A DNA stretch of 64,000 bases, from positions 211,614-275,613 of the forward strand of contig JALIGW010000159.1 in NCBI GenBank assembly GCA_023053685.1. The letters run 5' to 3'. Source of the DNA: Diadophis punctatus similis (lineage: Eukaryota; Chordata; Lepidosauria; Squamata; Dipsadidae). Below, in pieces: positions 42,559 through 52,195 of the stretch (within the stretch, counting starts at the first letter, position 1; each line of letters begins with the position of its first letter). The translations under genes and the position numbers were made by a program. The notes below the pieces were generated by a model. That model had not been told where the DNA came from. It worked only from the letters and a program-made list of their open reading frames with translations, and searched no databases.

Positions 42559-42899
42559 CAGGGGTCAGCAACCCGCGGCTCTGGAGCCGCATGTGGCTCT
42601 TTCATCCCTCTGCTGCGGCTCCCTGTCACTCAAAATATGCATCACAACCGTCAATGTGTGATACCTGCCGGCATGCAATTTATTGAGCTTTTTGACCCCC
42701 GGTAGGCCAACCATGGATAAATCCAAGAAAAGAAAAGTTTCAGAAGAAAACAGAGCATTTAATTCAACTACATATGCTAATTCTGTGGCCGCTCAGGAAA
42801 TAGTCAGACACGAGAAGGATTTTGTGGCTCCCGGTGTTTTCTTTTCTGTGGGAAACTGGTCCAAATGGCTCTTTGAGTGTTTAAGGTTGCCGACCCCTG
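42559..42899 (+). mobile_element. hAT transposon deletion derivative with perfect target duplication
   Basis: Ends CAGGGGTCAGCAACCCGCGG and AAGGTTGCCGACCCCTG; octamers AGCTGGAT at 42551-42558 and 42900-42907 are identical. The subterminal GGCTCTGGAGCCGCATGTGG and GGCTCTTTGAGTG fit a hAT family. The interior retains the start of a transposase frame (next entry). 341 bp. Confidence 0.93.
42713..42835 (+). pseudogene. hAT transposase N-terminal remnant
   Basis: From an ATG at about 42713 the frame reads MDKSKKRKVSEENRAFNSTT then YANSVAAQEIVRHEKDF. The MDKxKKRKVxxENRxF opening resembles N-termini of hAT transposases related to the GTF2IRD2/ZBED group. The second part resembles a downstream segment, so an internal deletion may join them and remove the zinc finger. 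Assignment by pattern only. Confidence 0.6.
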
Positions 42900-43139
42900 A
42901 GCTGGATGGTGCTTTGGGGTTCGGCTGTACACCTTTCCACTCTTCTGAAGTCTACCTAGCTAGGTACACTGCTCACTCTGAAGAAGTTTCATGAGATAAA
43001 TTTCCTTTTGAGGTCTTACGTTAGGATTTCATTCAAGTATGGGAACCCAATTATACTGAATAGCATTAACGCAATAAGTTGACACTATGAACCAAGATAG
43101 TAAACTCTTCTGCAATTACATTTCATAACTGCATATGTA

Positions 43140-43368
43140 GTGGTGCAGTGGTTAAATGCTGCGACTGCAGGCTGACTGCTAGTTCAGCAGTTCAGCTGTT
43201 TAAATCTCACTAGGCTCAAGGTTGACTCAGCCTTCCATCCTTCTGAGGTCGGTAAAATGAGGACCCAGATTGCTGAGGGCAATATGCTGAACTCTGTAAA
43301 CCGCTTAGAGAGGGCTGTAAAGCACTATGAAGCGGTATATAAGTCTAAGTGCTATTGCTATTGCTATT
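43140..43368 (+). mobile_element. Sauria SINE
   Basis: TGGTGCAGTGGTTAAATGC to GTCTAAGTGCTATTGC with all body landmarks. The GAGCCGAGG head is missing. Confidence 0.92.
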
Positions 43369-43589
43369 TTGATCTTTTGGAAGGGTATTAAAACTTGGTT
43401 TAGCCACTTGGCTTGGAGGCCTGAGGAAAGTGCTCCACCAGTAGAGATGGTTGATGGGGCAAGAAGACCTCATCCCCATGCTGTCTGTCTCTTTGTCCTG
43501 GTTTTTGGTATATTTTTTGCTATAGTTTTAACATATAAATTTGCCTTGTTTAAATATTTTAATTATTTATTTGTGTTTTTATCCTTGGC

Positions 43590-43755
43590 AGCCACAGATG
43601 TTTCTCGACCAGGGCGCAAAGAGAAAATATCTGCTGTGAACATCACCTAGGCGTCAGGAAGGGCATCTGGCCAGTAAACATTCTGCTCCATTCAGTTGCC
43701 TCCACTCCACTCCAATGAAAGGGATTACACAGGGTCATAAAAAGAAAAAAAAACG
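43590..43755 (+). mobile_element. 3' part of the second tRNA-SINE family
   Basis: GCGCAAAGAGAAAATATCTGC, GTCAGGAAGGGCATCTGGCC and an A-rich end match 8464-8707. Confidence 0.75.
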
Positions 43756-43759
43756 TCTT

Positions 43760-43830
43760 TTTATAATCTGTAAACCACCCAGAGTCACCTTACAGGGGAG
43801 ATACGTCGCATAAAAATTAATAAATAATAA
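43760..43830 (+). mobile_element. Short LINE/SINE-type 3' tail
   Basis: ATCTGTAAACCACCCAGAGTC then GCATAAAAATTAATAAATAA is a common reptile repeat tail that I cannot place in a family. Confidence 0.45.
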
Positions 43831-44590
43831 TATTGTTGTTGATGCCAACATTCTGTATCCTACTCATAAAAATATCATCCCGATTTTCTTCTTTGGGAAT
43901 AAAATAAAATAAATCCCTTTTGGGTCAAAGGCAATAGTTCAAGAACAACGCAAAAGAAATTCCAGGTGCAGTACTTCTCCATTATTCACATATTTATACT
44001 AGCTTAATTTTTTTTCCTTTAGGGATTTCTGTTACTATTTTCTTTAAAATGCAGGAAGTGATGTCTCCAGCTTGTTTTATTGCAACATTAGATCTGGGAA
44101 GGTATATTTTAGAGAGGGAATGATCTGGCCAACTCTATCATGTGTGTGCTACATTATCCTAACCGCGTTGGGCTGTAATCTGTAATCTAACTTTATCTTA
44201 AACAATTCCTGTGGTGTCATGAAAACTACATCGACAAAGCAGCTAATCTGGTGGTTTATCTCCGTTTGGGGAAAAATAAAATATTTTATGAGGGCTCAAA
44301 CAACATTAGTGGGCAGAAGAGATAATGAATCAAGACTATCAAACATTCACTTCTTGTTTCTCTAGAAACTTTCATTTTGTTGGAATAAAAGAATGGATGC
44401 TGTTTGTGCTACTTTTGTAAATGATGCAGTGTAAAGCATTCTAATCTCGTCTTCCTGAAATCCATTCCATGTATGGTTTGGCTTTTGTCAAAGGGTCTTG
44501 AAATGTTTAATTTGCAAGAGAAACATTGCTTTAAACTTACCAGGAAGTGGTGCATTCAGAATGAAGAATGGCTATTTATTATGATTAAAA
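43831..44590. other. Unique AT-rich sequence
   Basis: No repeat or exon recognised. Confidence 0.5.
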
Positions 44591-44640
44591 AATGGTGCAG
44601 TGGTTAAAGTGCAGCATTGCAGGCTAATTAAGCGCACGGT
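44591..44640 (+). mobile_element. SINE 5' head fragment
   Basis: ATGGTGCAGTGGTTAAAGTG and a B box-like GGAGTTCGATTC nearby; the rest to 44845 is diverged. Confidence 0.5.
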
Positions 44641-44845
44641 CTGGAGTTCGATTCTGACGGTGCTCATGATTGACTTGAGCAGCATGAAAATGGAAGGTGT
44701 TTAAGAGCATGAATTGGTGGAGCTTCATCCTGCATCAATTGGATGGACAATTCAAGGGCAATGCAGTCTCAACGAGCATCAATGGGCCTAGCAAGGCTCG
44801 CTACAGCCCCCTGGGAGCCAAAAGGGCGCGGGGGGACCCTGGAAG

Positions 44846-45129
44846 CAGGGGTGGGTTCTAACTTACCTCGCTGCCGGTTCGCTTCCTCCCGCGCCACGTG
44901 GCAAAAAAACAAAGCCAAAAAAAAAGATGGCGACCACATGCACAGTGCCGGAACTTGGCTTCTGCGCATGCTCAGAAAGAAAAAAAATTAAAAATAAATA
45001 AATAAAAGATGGCGGCGCCCATGGACCGGCACTGACCGATCCGGTTTGGTGAAATCATCGTGATGTCACCAGTGGGCGAATGATACCCGTTCGAGTGAAC
45101 CAGTCCGAGCCGGGAGGAACCCACCCCTG
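44846..45129 (+). mobile_element. GC-rich hAT MITE (hAT-6)
   Basis: Ends CAGGGGTGGGTTCTAAC and GAGGAACCCACCCCTG. Same termini as 47163-47541, but a different interior with two AAGATGGCG motifs, (AAAT)n and TTCTGCGCATGCTCAG. No target duplication is visible; the right flank is Sauria SINE and the left is not. Confidence 0.75.
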
Positions 45130-45345
45130 GTCAAAGTGCAGTATTGCAGGCTCACTCTGCTCACTACCAGCAGTTCGATCCTGACCGGCTCAAGGTTGAC
45201 TCAGCCTTCCATCCTTCTGAGGTCGGTAAAATGAGGACCCAGATTATTGGGGGCAAATAATACTTCTACATTGCATACCACCCAGAGAGTGCTATAAAGC
45301 ACTATAGGGTTGTATATAAGTCTAAATGCAATTGCCATTGATAAG
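45130..45345 (+). mobile_element. Sauria SINE
   Basis: TCAAAGTGCAGTATTGCAGGC through GTATATAAGTCTAAATGC; the head is lost at the MITE junction. Confidence 0.88.
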
Positions 45346-45409
45346 AGCAGTTTTCATAAGTGTCGATGTGGCACATTTAAAATGCAACTGAAATGTATAA
45401 AACATAATA

Positions 45410-45590
45410 GAAGAGAATAGAATTCTTTATTGGCCAAGTGTGATTGGACACACAAGGAATTTGTCTTTGGTGCATATGCTCTCAGTGTACATAAAGAAAA
45501 ATAAAATACATTTATCAAGATTCATAAGATACAACACTTAGTGATAGTCATAGGTTACTAATAAGCAATCAAATCATTCTAGGAAACAAA
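45410..45590 (-). mobile_element. LINE 3' end (TTTATTGGCCAAGTGTGATT type)
   Basis: On the plus strand AGAATTCTTTATTGGCCAAG and GGACACACAAGGAATTTG. It is the reverse of the tails next to (ATTCT)n at 26310 and 59362. Confidence 0.75.
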
Positions 45591-45596
45591 TGAAAC

Positions 45597-45895
45597 AATA
45601 TGATAGCAGCGTTCCAATATCTCAGGGACTGCCACAAAGAAGAGAGAGTCAAACTATTCTCCAAAGCTCCTGAGGGCAGGACAAGAAGCAATGGGTGGAA
45701 ACTAAACAAGGAGAGAAGCAACTTAGAACAAAGGAGAAATTTCCTGACAGTTAGAACAATTAATCAGTGAAACAACTTGCCTCCAGAAGTTGTGAATGCT
45801 CCAACAATGGAAGTTTTTAAGAAGAGATTGGAAATTGTATAGAGTTTCCTGACTAAGCAGGGGGCTGGGCTAGAAGACCTCCAAGGTCCCTTCCT
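45597..45895 (+). mobile_element. CR1 ORF2 C-terminus and 3' UTR
   Basis: ATGATAGCAGCGTTCCAATA, CCTGACAGTTAGAACAATT and GGGGGCTGGGCTAGAAGACC in order, plus strand, leading straight into ATTCT repeats. Confidence 0.9.
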
Positions 45896-46022
45896 ATTCT
45901 ATTCTATTCTATTCTATTCTATTCTATTCTATTCTATTCTATTCTATTCTATTCTATTCTATTCTATTCTATTCTATTCTATTCTATTCTATCTCTACCG
46001 CTACCCCTATTCCTATTGCTAT
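45893..46022. repeat. (ATTCT)n microsatellite at a CR1 end
   Basis: About 19 ATTCT units followed by degenerate CTACC/CTATT variants. Confidence 0.97.
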
Positions 46023-46039
46023 CCCTCCCTATTCTATTC

Positions 46040-46189
46040 TGTGAATCTGCCTTCCCCATTGACTTTGCTTGACAACTGCAGTGATCTACTTAACAACTGT
46101 GACAAAATGGGGCAAAACTCACTAACAGCTGTCTCTTTTGGCAACAGAAATTTTGGGCACAGTTGTGGTCAACAGTCAGGAATTACCTG
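46040..46189 (-). mobile_element. Tigger-like MITE fragment
   Basis: GAATCTGCCTTCCCCATTGAC to CAGGAATTACCTG, the outer part of the family with internal losses. Confidence 0.75.
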
Positions 46190-46960
46190 TATTAACTCAT
46201 GATTTATCCTGAAGTTCCTAGTTTGATCTGGAATTTGTCAGATGTAATTCAGCACAACTATTTTAAGAGATGTTTGATCATGTTTTGAGGTGTTGACCCA
46301 TAAGGTAAGACATGGGAATGATGAGAAGTAATGTGGAGGATGCAAGAACCTTGCCCTGTCACTCAAAGACTTCAAAGCTTCATTTCCACATTCAGTTTGG
46401 AAACCTGATTAGGTGAAAGTCTGATAATTCCTTTCTCTAATTGCTTTGGGGAGTGGCGGTGGGGGAATGACAGCTCTGCCCTATTCAATTCTGTTTTCCA
46501 AACACCTGAATCTTTCATTTCTCTGAATTGCTGCCAGTTGTTAGAAATTTTGTATTTTCAGCTTAATAAGGGGAAAAAAATCAAAATATTTACACACAAA
46601 CTGAGTTCTGCATCTTAAACAGCAATTTGAAATTATGCATTCCTATGAAGTGGAATAATTTATGGAAAACATGTTTGCATCGGTATTTAACGTGATTTAA
46701 GTACAGTTTGAAAATGTTAATGGTAGACCTTGTCTCCCTGGTGAAATCTCTGATTGAATGTGCTTTGTGGAAACTGATATGCATCATTCAGTGTCAAGGG
46801 ATGAGAGCAACCCTCAGTGGCTTTCGGTCTGGAAAAACAACCGTTATTACAACAAGAATGATTGAAAGAACCAAGGCGGGGGAAAGGTAGGGGCCCCAAA
46901 AAGAAAATTATTAGTTACAATCATCATATGATAGCGTAGTGATAACTTCAGGAAAGAATC
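46190..46960. other. Unique sequence
   Basis: Nothing recognised. Confidence 0.5.
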
Positions 46961-46965
46961 ATAGA

Positions 46966-47872
46966 ATATAGAATAACAGAGTTGGAAGGGGCCTTGGAGA
47001 TCTTTTAGTGCAACCCCTTGCTCAAGCAGGAGTTCCTATACCATTTCAAATAAGTGGCTGTCCAGTGTCTTCTTAAAAGCCTCCAGTGATGGGGCACCCA
47101 CAACCTATGAAGGCACTTGTTAATTGTTCTTACAGTTAGGACATTTCTCCTTAGTTCTAGATCAGGGGTGGGTTCCTCCCGGTGCGGACCAGTTCATGCG
47201 CACTGGTAGCGGCCCGCTGGTGATGTAATTTTGGCATCATGGTTCCGGTACTGTCTGTGGCGGTCCGTGCGCACCACCATCTTTTTTTCGGAATTTTCGG
47301 TGATTTTTTTGGGTTTGGATGGCTTCTCCTCGTCCTCTGCTTTGAAAAAAAGCCCGCCCGCCCGCCCCCGGGTTAATACCGACCTTTATTTCTTTGTCCG
47401 AAGCTCAGCTGAGCAGCTCCTCAGCTGTGTTTCGGGCTGAAACGTCCTTCTGAGCATGCTCAGAAGTAAAATCGTGCAAGGGCGTGCGCGCAAAACGTCG
47501 CAATGCGCACAGGTAGCAAAGGTAACTGGAACCCAGCCCTGTTCTAGATTGCTTCTTTCCTTGATTAGTTTCCATCCATTGCTTCTTGTCTTGCCTTCTG
47601 ATGCTTTGGAAAATAGGCTGACCCCTTCATCTTTGTGATAGCCCCTCAAATATTGTATATGTCTCTCCTAGTCCTTTTTTTTCCACTAGACAAGACATAC
47701 CCAATTCCTGCAACAGTTCTTCGTTGCCTCCAGTCCCCTAATCTTTCTCGTTGCTTTTCTCTGTACTCTTTCCAGTGTCTCAACATCTTTTTTGATATTG
47801 TGGTGACTAAAATTGGATGCAGTATTCCAAGTGTGGTCTTACCAAGGCACTATAAAGCAGTACTTTCACAAT
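46966..47872 (-). mobile_element. CR1 LINE 3' end split by a MITE
   Basis: The terminus AACAGAGTTGGAAGGGGCC, body GGACATTTCTCCTTAGTTC, then after the insert TGCTTCTTTCCTTGATTAG to CAGTATTCCAAGTGTGGTC. Minus strand, with frameshifts. Confidence 0.9.
47163..47541 (+). mobile_element. GC-rich hAT MITE (hAT-6) nested in CR1
   Basis: Ends CAGGGGTGGGTTCCTCCC and GGAACCCAGCCCTG; octamers TTCTAGAT at 47155-47162 and 47542-47549 are identical and are CR1 sequence. The interior has CCCGCCCGCCCGCCC and TGAGCATGCTCAG. Confidence 0.94.
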
Positions 47873-48007
47873 CAGTGTTTGCCATCCTTGGCCATTTTCA
47901 GGGATACAGACTTCAACTGCCCAAATTCTTATCAATGGCCATGCTGACATGGAATACTGGGAGTTGAAGTCCATACACCCAGGAATGGCCAAGGTTGACA
48001 AATGCTG
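47873..48007. mobile_element. Palindromic hAT-3 MITE, diverged
   Basis: CAGTGTTTGCCATCCTTGGCC and GGCCAAGGTTGACAAATGCTG are the inverted ends. No target duplication recovered; abuts the CR1 fragment. Confidence 0.75.
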
Positions 48008-48159
48008 CTGTCATGGGAACAGTGACCATATTTTACTGCCTGGAATGCTGTTCTTCAAAATTCCATCCATCCTTTTGTCTATTCATCTGGGATTTCATTA
48101 TATTTGAAATAGAATAAAAAAAAAAGACAACCAAGAGACCCCTAAAGATCCCTAATCTT

Positions 48160-48360
48160 CTAGAGGGGGAGGGCCTTCTCTGTAGGGGCCCCTGCTCTCT
48201 GGAACCAACTTCCCCCAGATATCCGAATCATCCCCCCCCCCTTGCTGGCCTTCCGAAAAGCCATTAAGACATGGCTCTTCCTGCAGGCAGGGTGATTGAG
48301 ACAATTTTACATCTGAGGTCTCCCCCATGTATGCATGGTGTTGTATGTCTTTGCATAAAA
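48160..48360 (+). mobile_element. LINE ORF2 C-terminal remnant and 3' UTR (L2/Jockey-like)
   Basis: The plus frame reads AFSVGAPALWNQLPPDIRII then, after a shift at a C-run (48232-48241), GLRKAIKTWLFLQAG. The AFSxxAPxLWNxLPxxIR...KTxLF pattern is typical of L2-like LINE polymerases. The copy ends in the adjacent (AAAT)n tract. Confidence 0.75.
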
Positions 48361-48371
48361 GAATTCCCAAA

Positions 48372-48454
<83 letters not shown>

Positions 48455-48458
48455 ATAG
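48361..48458. repeat. (AAAT)n microsatellite
   Basis: About 24 AAAT units at a LINE tail. The Leu-Phe-Ile-Tyr frames are spurious. Confidence 0.97.
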
Positions 48459-48509
48459 GCTGAAATGGGCATAAAGGAACAGAAATGTTGTACTTTAATT
48501 GCATGTATA

Positions 48510-48740
48510 GCACTAGTACTTAGACTTATATACCGATTCCCAGTGCTTTACAGCCTTCTCTAAGCTGTTTACAAAGTCAGCATATTGCCACCAACAATCC
48601 GGGTCCTCATTTAAAGGACCTTGGAAGGATGGAAGGCTGAGTCAACCTTGAGCTGATCAGGATCGAACTGCTGAACTGCTGGCAGTCGCAGTCAGCAGAA
48701 ATCGCCTGCAGTACTGCATTCTAACCACCGTGCCCCCACG
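48510..48740 (-). mobile_element. Sauria SINE, minus strand
   Basis: TAGTACTTAGACTTATATACC to GTGCCCCCACG, diverged, landmarks preserved. Confidence 0.88.
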
Positions 48741-49728
48741 TCTCTTTATGATTTCTTTGGAATGGTATCTATTTAGGATGCCATTCCAATCCAGTTCACT
48801 TTTTAACCTTTCCTTTTCCTCCCCATAATCTATACCAGCCGAGTCCTCTTCGAAAAACCGAAGGCCAACATGTGTACTGACATGGTATTCATGCAAAGTC
48901 TTGGTAATGTCATCTTGGAGAATGTTTTATTTCTGAGCGTTTTATAGTCTATTATGTTTTTATGAGATGCAAGGGAATGACCATTTGGTATGTTGCTTGA
49001 TGGGAATGAAATAGTGACAAATGCCTCAAGGGACAAAATTTCAGCAGCTGCCTTTAATATTCATCTATAATTGTATTAGCTCTATGATGGGAATTTAGAC
49101 ATAATTTGGGAACCAACCAGGAAGGCAGATGTCTAAATTCCATCATTTGCATCCCGGAATGGAATACATTTGCAAGTGAGACATCTTGAAAATTTGGCTG
49201 GTGTTATATGTCAGATAAGTTAAAATGACAGCCAATCTCGGAATGCTGTATTTCTCCCTTTCCAGAGTTGGGAGGACACACGGGCAATACATTAATCTTG
49301 ACAAGTAATTTATCTGTTAGGTAAGCCTTGTCAATCATCATCATTTCTCAACTTTTAATTATGCATGGACAACCCAGCAGGAGCAAAACCAGATCCATTT
49401 CTTCCTTTTAATGAAATTCTATAGTAACGGAGATGTGACTAGCGAGGGGCGGAGGAGGGGGCAAAGACGCGGTGGTAACTGGCAGCCAGTGGGAATGACA
49501 TTCAATGCAAACATGGAGAAGATGAGGGCGGGTTAAAAAAAGAAAAGAAAGAAAAGAAAAACAACGAAGATGATTTAACATCAGCAAGAGGAGACTGGAG
49601 TGAATCTCATCTTTATACATTTTATGAGCTTTCGAGAAAGCCACCAAAGTTGCTCTGCTCCACAAAATCAAGACTCCTTGGAGTTTGATCAGATTGGTGT
49701 GGTGGCTCTTTCAGGAGACACTAATATA
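48741..49728. other. Unique sequence; possible conserved block 49030-49320
   Basis: No repeat. 49030-49320 is compositionally even with TTTAATATTCATCTATAATTG and CATTTGCATCCC, and looks like ancient non-repetitive DNA. Conservation cannot be judged from one sequence. Confidence 0.4.
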
Positions 49729-49736
49729 GAATAGAT

Positions 49737-50139
49737 CAGTGATGGCAAACCTATGGCACGGGTGCCACAGATGGCACGCAGAGCCATATCTGCCGGCACG
49801 CGAGGCGTTGCCCTAGCTCAGCTCCAGTGCTCATGTGCATGCCCGCCAGCTGATTTTTGGCTCACACGGAGGCTCTGGAAGGGCGATTTCAGCCTCCGGA
49901 GGGCCTCCGGGGTGGCAGGGGAGTGTTTTCGCCCTCCCCAAGCTCCAAGAAAGCGTCTGGAGCCTGGGGAGGGCAAAAAATGGGCCTACTGGGCCCACTG
50001 GAAGTTGGGAAATGGGGCATGCGCAGGGGGGTGGGGTGAGTGGGGAGCTTTGAATTATGGGTGTGGGCACGCACATGTGTGCGATAGCGCATGCACGCAC
50101 TATTTTGGCACCCGAGGAAAAAAAGGTTCGCCATCACTG
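49737..50139 (+). mobile_element. hAT-1 element with perfect target duplication
   Basis: Ends CAGTGATGGCAAACCTATGG and GGTTCGCCATCACTG; octamers GAATAGAT at 49729-49736 and 50140-50147. 403 bp, GC-rich, uninterrupted, the cleanest member of the family. Confidence 0.95.
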
Positions 50140-50388
50140 GAATAGATACTTATGGATCTATGGTCCATCAGATCACCAGGACCTCAGTTTGGTATATTCT
50201 TGGGCAACATTCCAGTAGAGAGAAGTAAAGATTATTAAAGTTTGTTGCAAAATCAAAACCAGAAGCACACACAGATGACTGATTCAGCTGGATTCAGTAA
50301 CTTCTTTATAAACATAATAATATATATATTTACAATACCATTAGCAGAGTTCTTCTTCAATGTAGCAACAGTTAAAAGTAAAACACAA

Positions 50389-50516
50389 GCGGAAATTTTG
50401 AGCAGTTCGCAGAACCGGTAGCGGAAATTTTGAGTAGTTCGGAGAACCGGTAGCGGAAATTTTGAGTAGTTCAGAGAACTGGTAGCGGAAATTTTGAGTA
50501 GTTCGGAGAACCGGCA
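50389..50516. repeat. 32-bp tandem repeat, four units
   Basis: Unit GCGGAAATTTTGAGTAGTTC plus GGAGAACCGGTA, four times with one or two changes each. It is the subterminal part of the hAT-2 MITE amplified separately from the 41-bp repeat. Confidence 0.93.
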
Positions 50517-50540
50517 AATACCATCTCTGGCTGGCCCCAG

Positions 50541-51195
50541 AGTGGGGTGGAAATGGAGATTTTGCAATATCCTTCCCCCAGGAGTGGGGTGGCAATGGAG
50601 ATTTTGCAGTATCCTTCCCCAGGAGTGGGGAGGGAATGGAGATTTTGCAGTATCCTTCCCCAGGAGTGGGGAGGGAATGGAGATTTTGCAGTATCCTTCC
50701 CCTGGAGTGGGGAGGGAATGGAGATTTTGCAGTATCCTTCCCCCAGGAGTGGGGTGGCAATGGAGATTTTGCAGTATCCTTCCCCAGGAGTGGGGAGGGA
50801 ATGGAGATTTTGCAGTATCCTTCCCCAGGAGTGGGGAGGGAATGGAGATTTTGCAGTATCCTTCCCCCAGGAGTGGGGTGGCAATGGAGATTTTGCAGTA
50901 TCCTTCCCCAGGAGTGGGGAGGGAATGGAGATTTTGCAGTATCCTTCCCCAGGAGTGGGGAGGGAATGGAGATTTTGCAGTATCCTTCCCCAGGAGTGGG
51001 GAGGGAATGGAGATTTTGCAGTATCCTTCCCCCAGGAGTGGGGTGGCAATGGAGATTTTGCAGTATCCTTCCCCCAGGAGTGGGGTGGCAATGGAGATTT
51101 TGCAGTATCCTTCCCCAGGAGTGGGGTGGCAATGGAGATTTTGCAGTATCCTTCCCCAGGAGTGGGGTGGAAATGGAGATTTTGCAGTATCCTTC
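50541..51195. repeat. 41-bp minisatellite, sixteen units
   Basis: Unit core TTCCCCAGGAGTGGGGAGGG, AATGGAGATTTTGCAGTATCC. Two unit types alternate irregularly: 41 bp with GGGGAGGGAATGG and 42 bp with CCCCCAGG and GGGGTGGCAATGG. First and last units differ slightly, as in a slippage-amplified array. Confidence 0.97.
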
Positions 51196-51274
51196 CCCTG
51201 CCATGCCTACTAAGCCACGCCCACCAAGACACACCCACAGAACCGGTAGTAAAAAAATTTGGATTTCACCACTG

Positions 51275-52195
51275 GTGTTATCCCAGGATAAGCTGTACCA
51301 ATAGGCACGCCAAGACTGTGCCTTGAATTATTTTCATCCTTGTACCTGAAACTTGCCGACAGAATCAACCATTCCAGGTGTTACTGATAAGGAAATGACA
51401 AGCCGAAACAGTCCCATCTTCTTCCATATCATCCAGGCAATCTTCTCTAAATTAGTTACTCTGCCCACAGGGAAAATTGCTGCTGGTTTTATAGGCAGCA
51501 GGAGATGAACGCTGAACTCCCCACTGTTCCCCCCCTGCAATTAGACCTCTAAAGTGCAAATCCCTGTCATTTGCTAGGCTGCGCTTGATTCGAAAGATTG
51601 GCAACTGTTTGGCCCGTCCATAAATTGGGGTAGTTTGGAAGTGGGTGGTTAGCTCTGTAGAACCCCGATAAGATCTCACTCCGATAAATTGGATCACAAA
51701 AAAGATCGGATTATTTTGTTCTAGCACTAGAAGTGACGAAGCTCTATCAGATCAGTCTAACTGCTGTCCATGTCGCTGTCTGCATTCTGGCCTGTTTCCA
51801 TGTTGATATTGCTTCATATATGCAAACATTTGCCCTTAAATAATCTTTTATCTAAAAAAAAAACACCCAGTATCTTTCCAACCTCTTATTCCCAGCTTAA
51901 TTACATTTTGGGGGAGCTGTACTGGAGCATTTGGCAAGAATACAATAATAAAAATCTGGTATATAGTGAAGTTTCAATTTGCAGTTCAATGTAAGGAGGG
52001 GGATGCAATTATTTATTGAGCTCGGGGCTCTTGTCTTCGAGAGTGACACTTCATAAAATAGGGTCGGGCCAGAACAAAGGGGTATGTGAGGTCAGGACAA
52101 GCACTCCACGATCTGAATTTACTCTGAATTCAAATTATTTTAAAATAAGTACAAGGAATTAACGGACTGCCGTTTATTAACCTATTGTTATTGTT
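51275..52195. other. Unique sequence
   Basis: Nothing recognised. Confidence 0.5.

Larger units (their letters stand above)
50389..51274 (-). mobile_element. hAT-2 MITE with a 16-unit 41-bp minisatellite
   Basis: The right end TTTGGATTTCACCACTG is the family terminus; the left terminus is missing, replaced by the 32-bp array. Conserved blocks GAGAACCGGCAAATACC, CTGGCTGGCCCCAGAG and GCCACGCCCACCAAG are in family order, minus strand. Sixteen 41/42-bp units lie between them. Frames of up to 297 codons are translations of this array. Confidence 0.92.

Noticed and set aside
43327..43650. 107-codon frame with two hydrophobic stretches
   Set aside because: It begins in a Sauria SINE tail and ends in another SINE; the membrane-like segments come from T-rich unique DNA.
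44846..45129. Target duplication for the hAT-6 MITE
   Set aside because: Flanking octamers (CTGGAAG-type left, GTCAAAGT right) do not match, so no duplication is claimed.
50341..51326. Five long frames (222-297 codons) with 41-residue periodicity on both strands
   Set aside because: A 41-bp repeat has no in-frame stop in several frames; the periodic peptide is a minisatellite translation inside a MITE.
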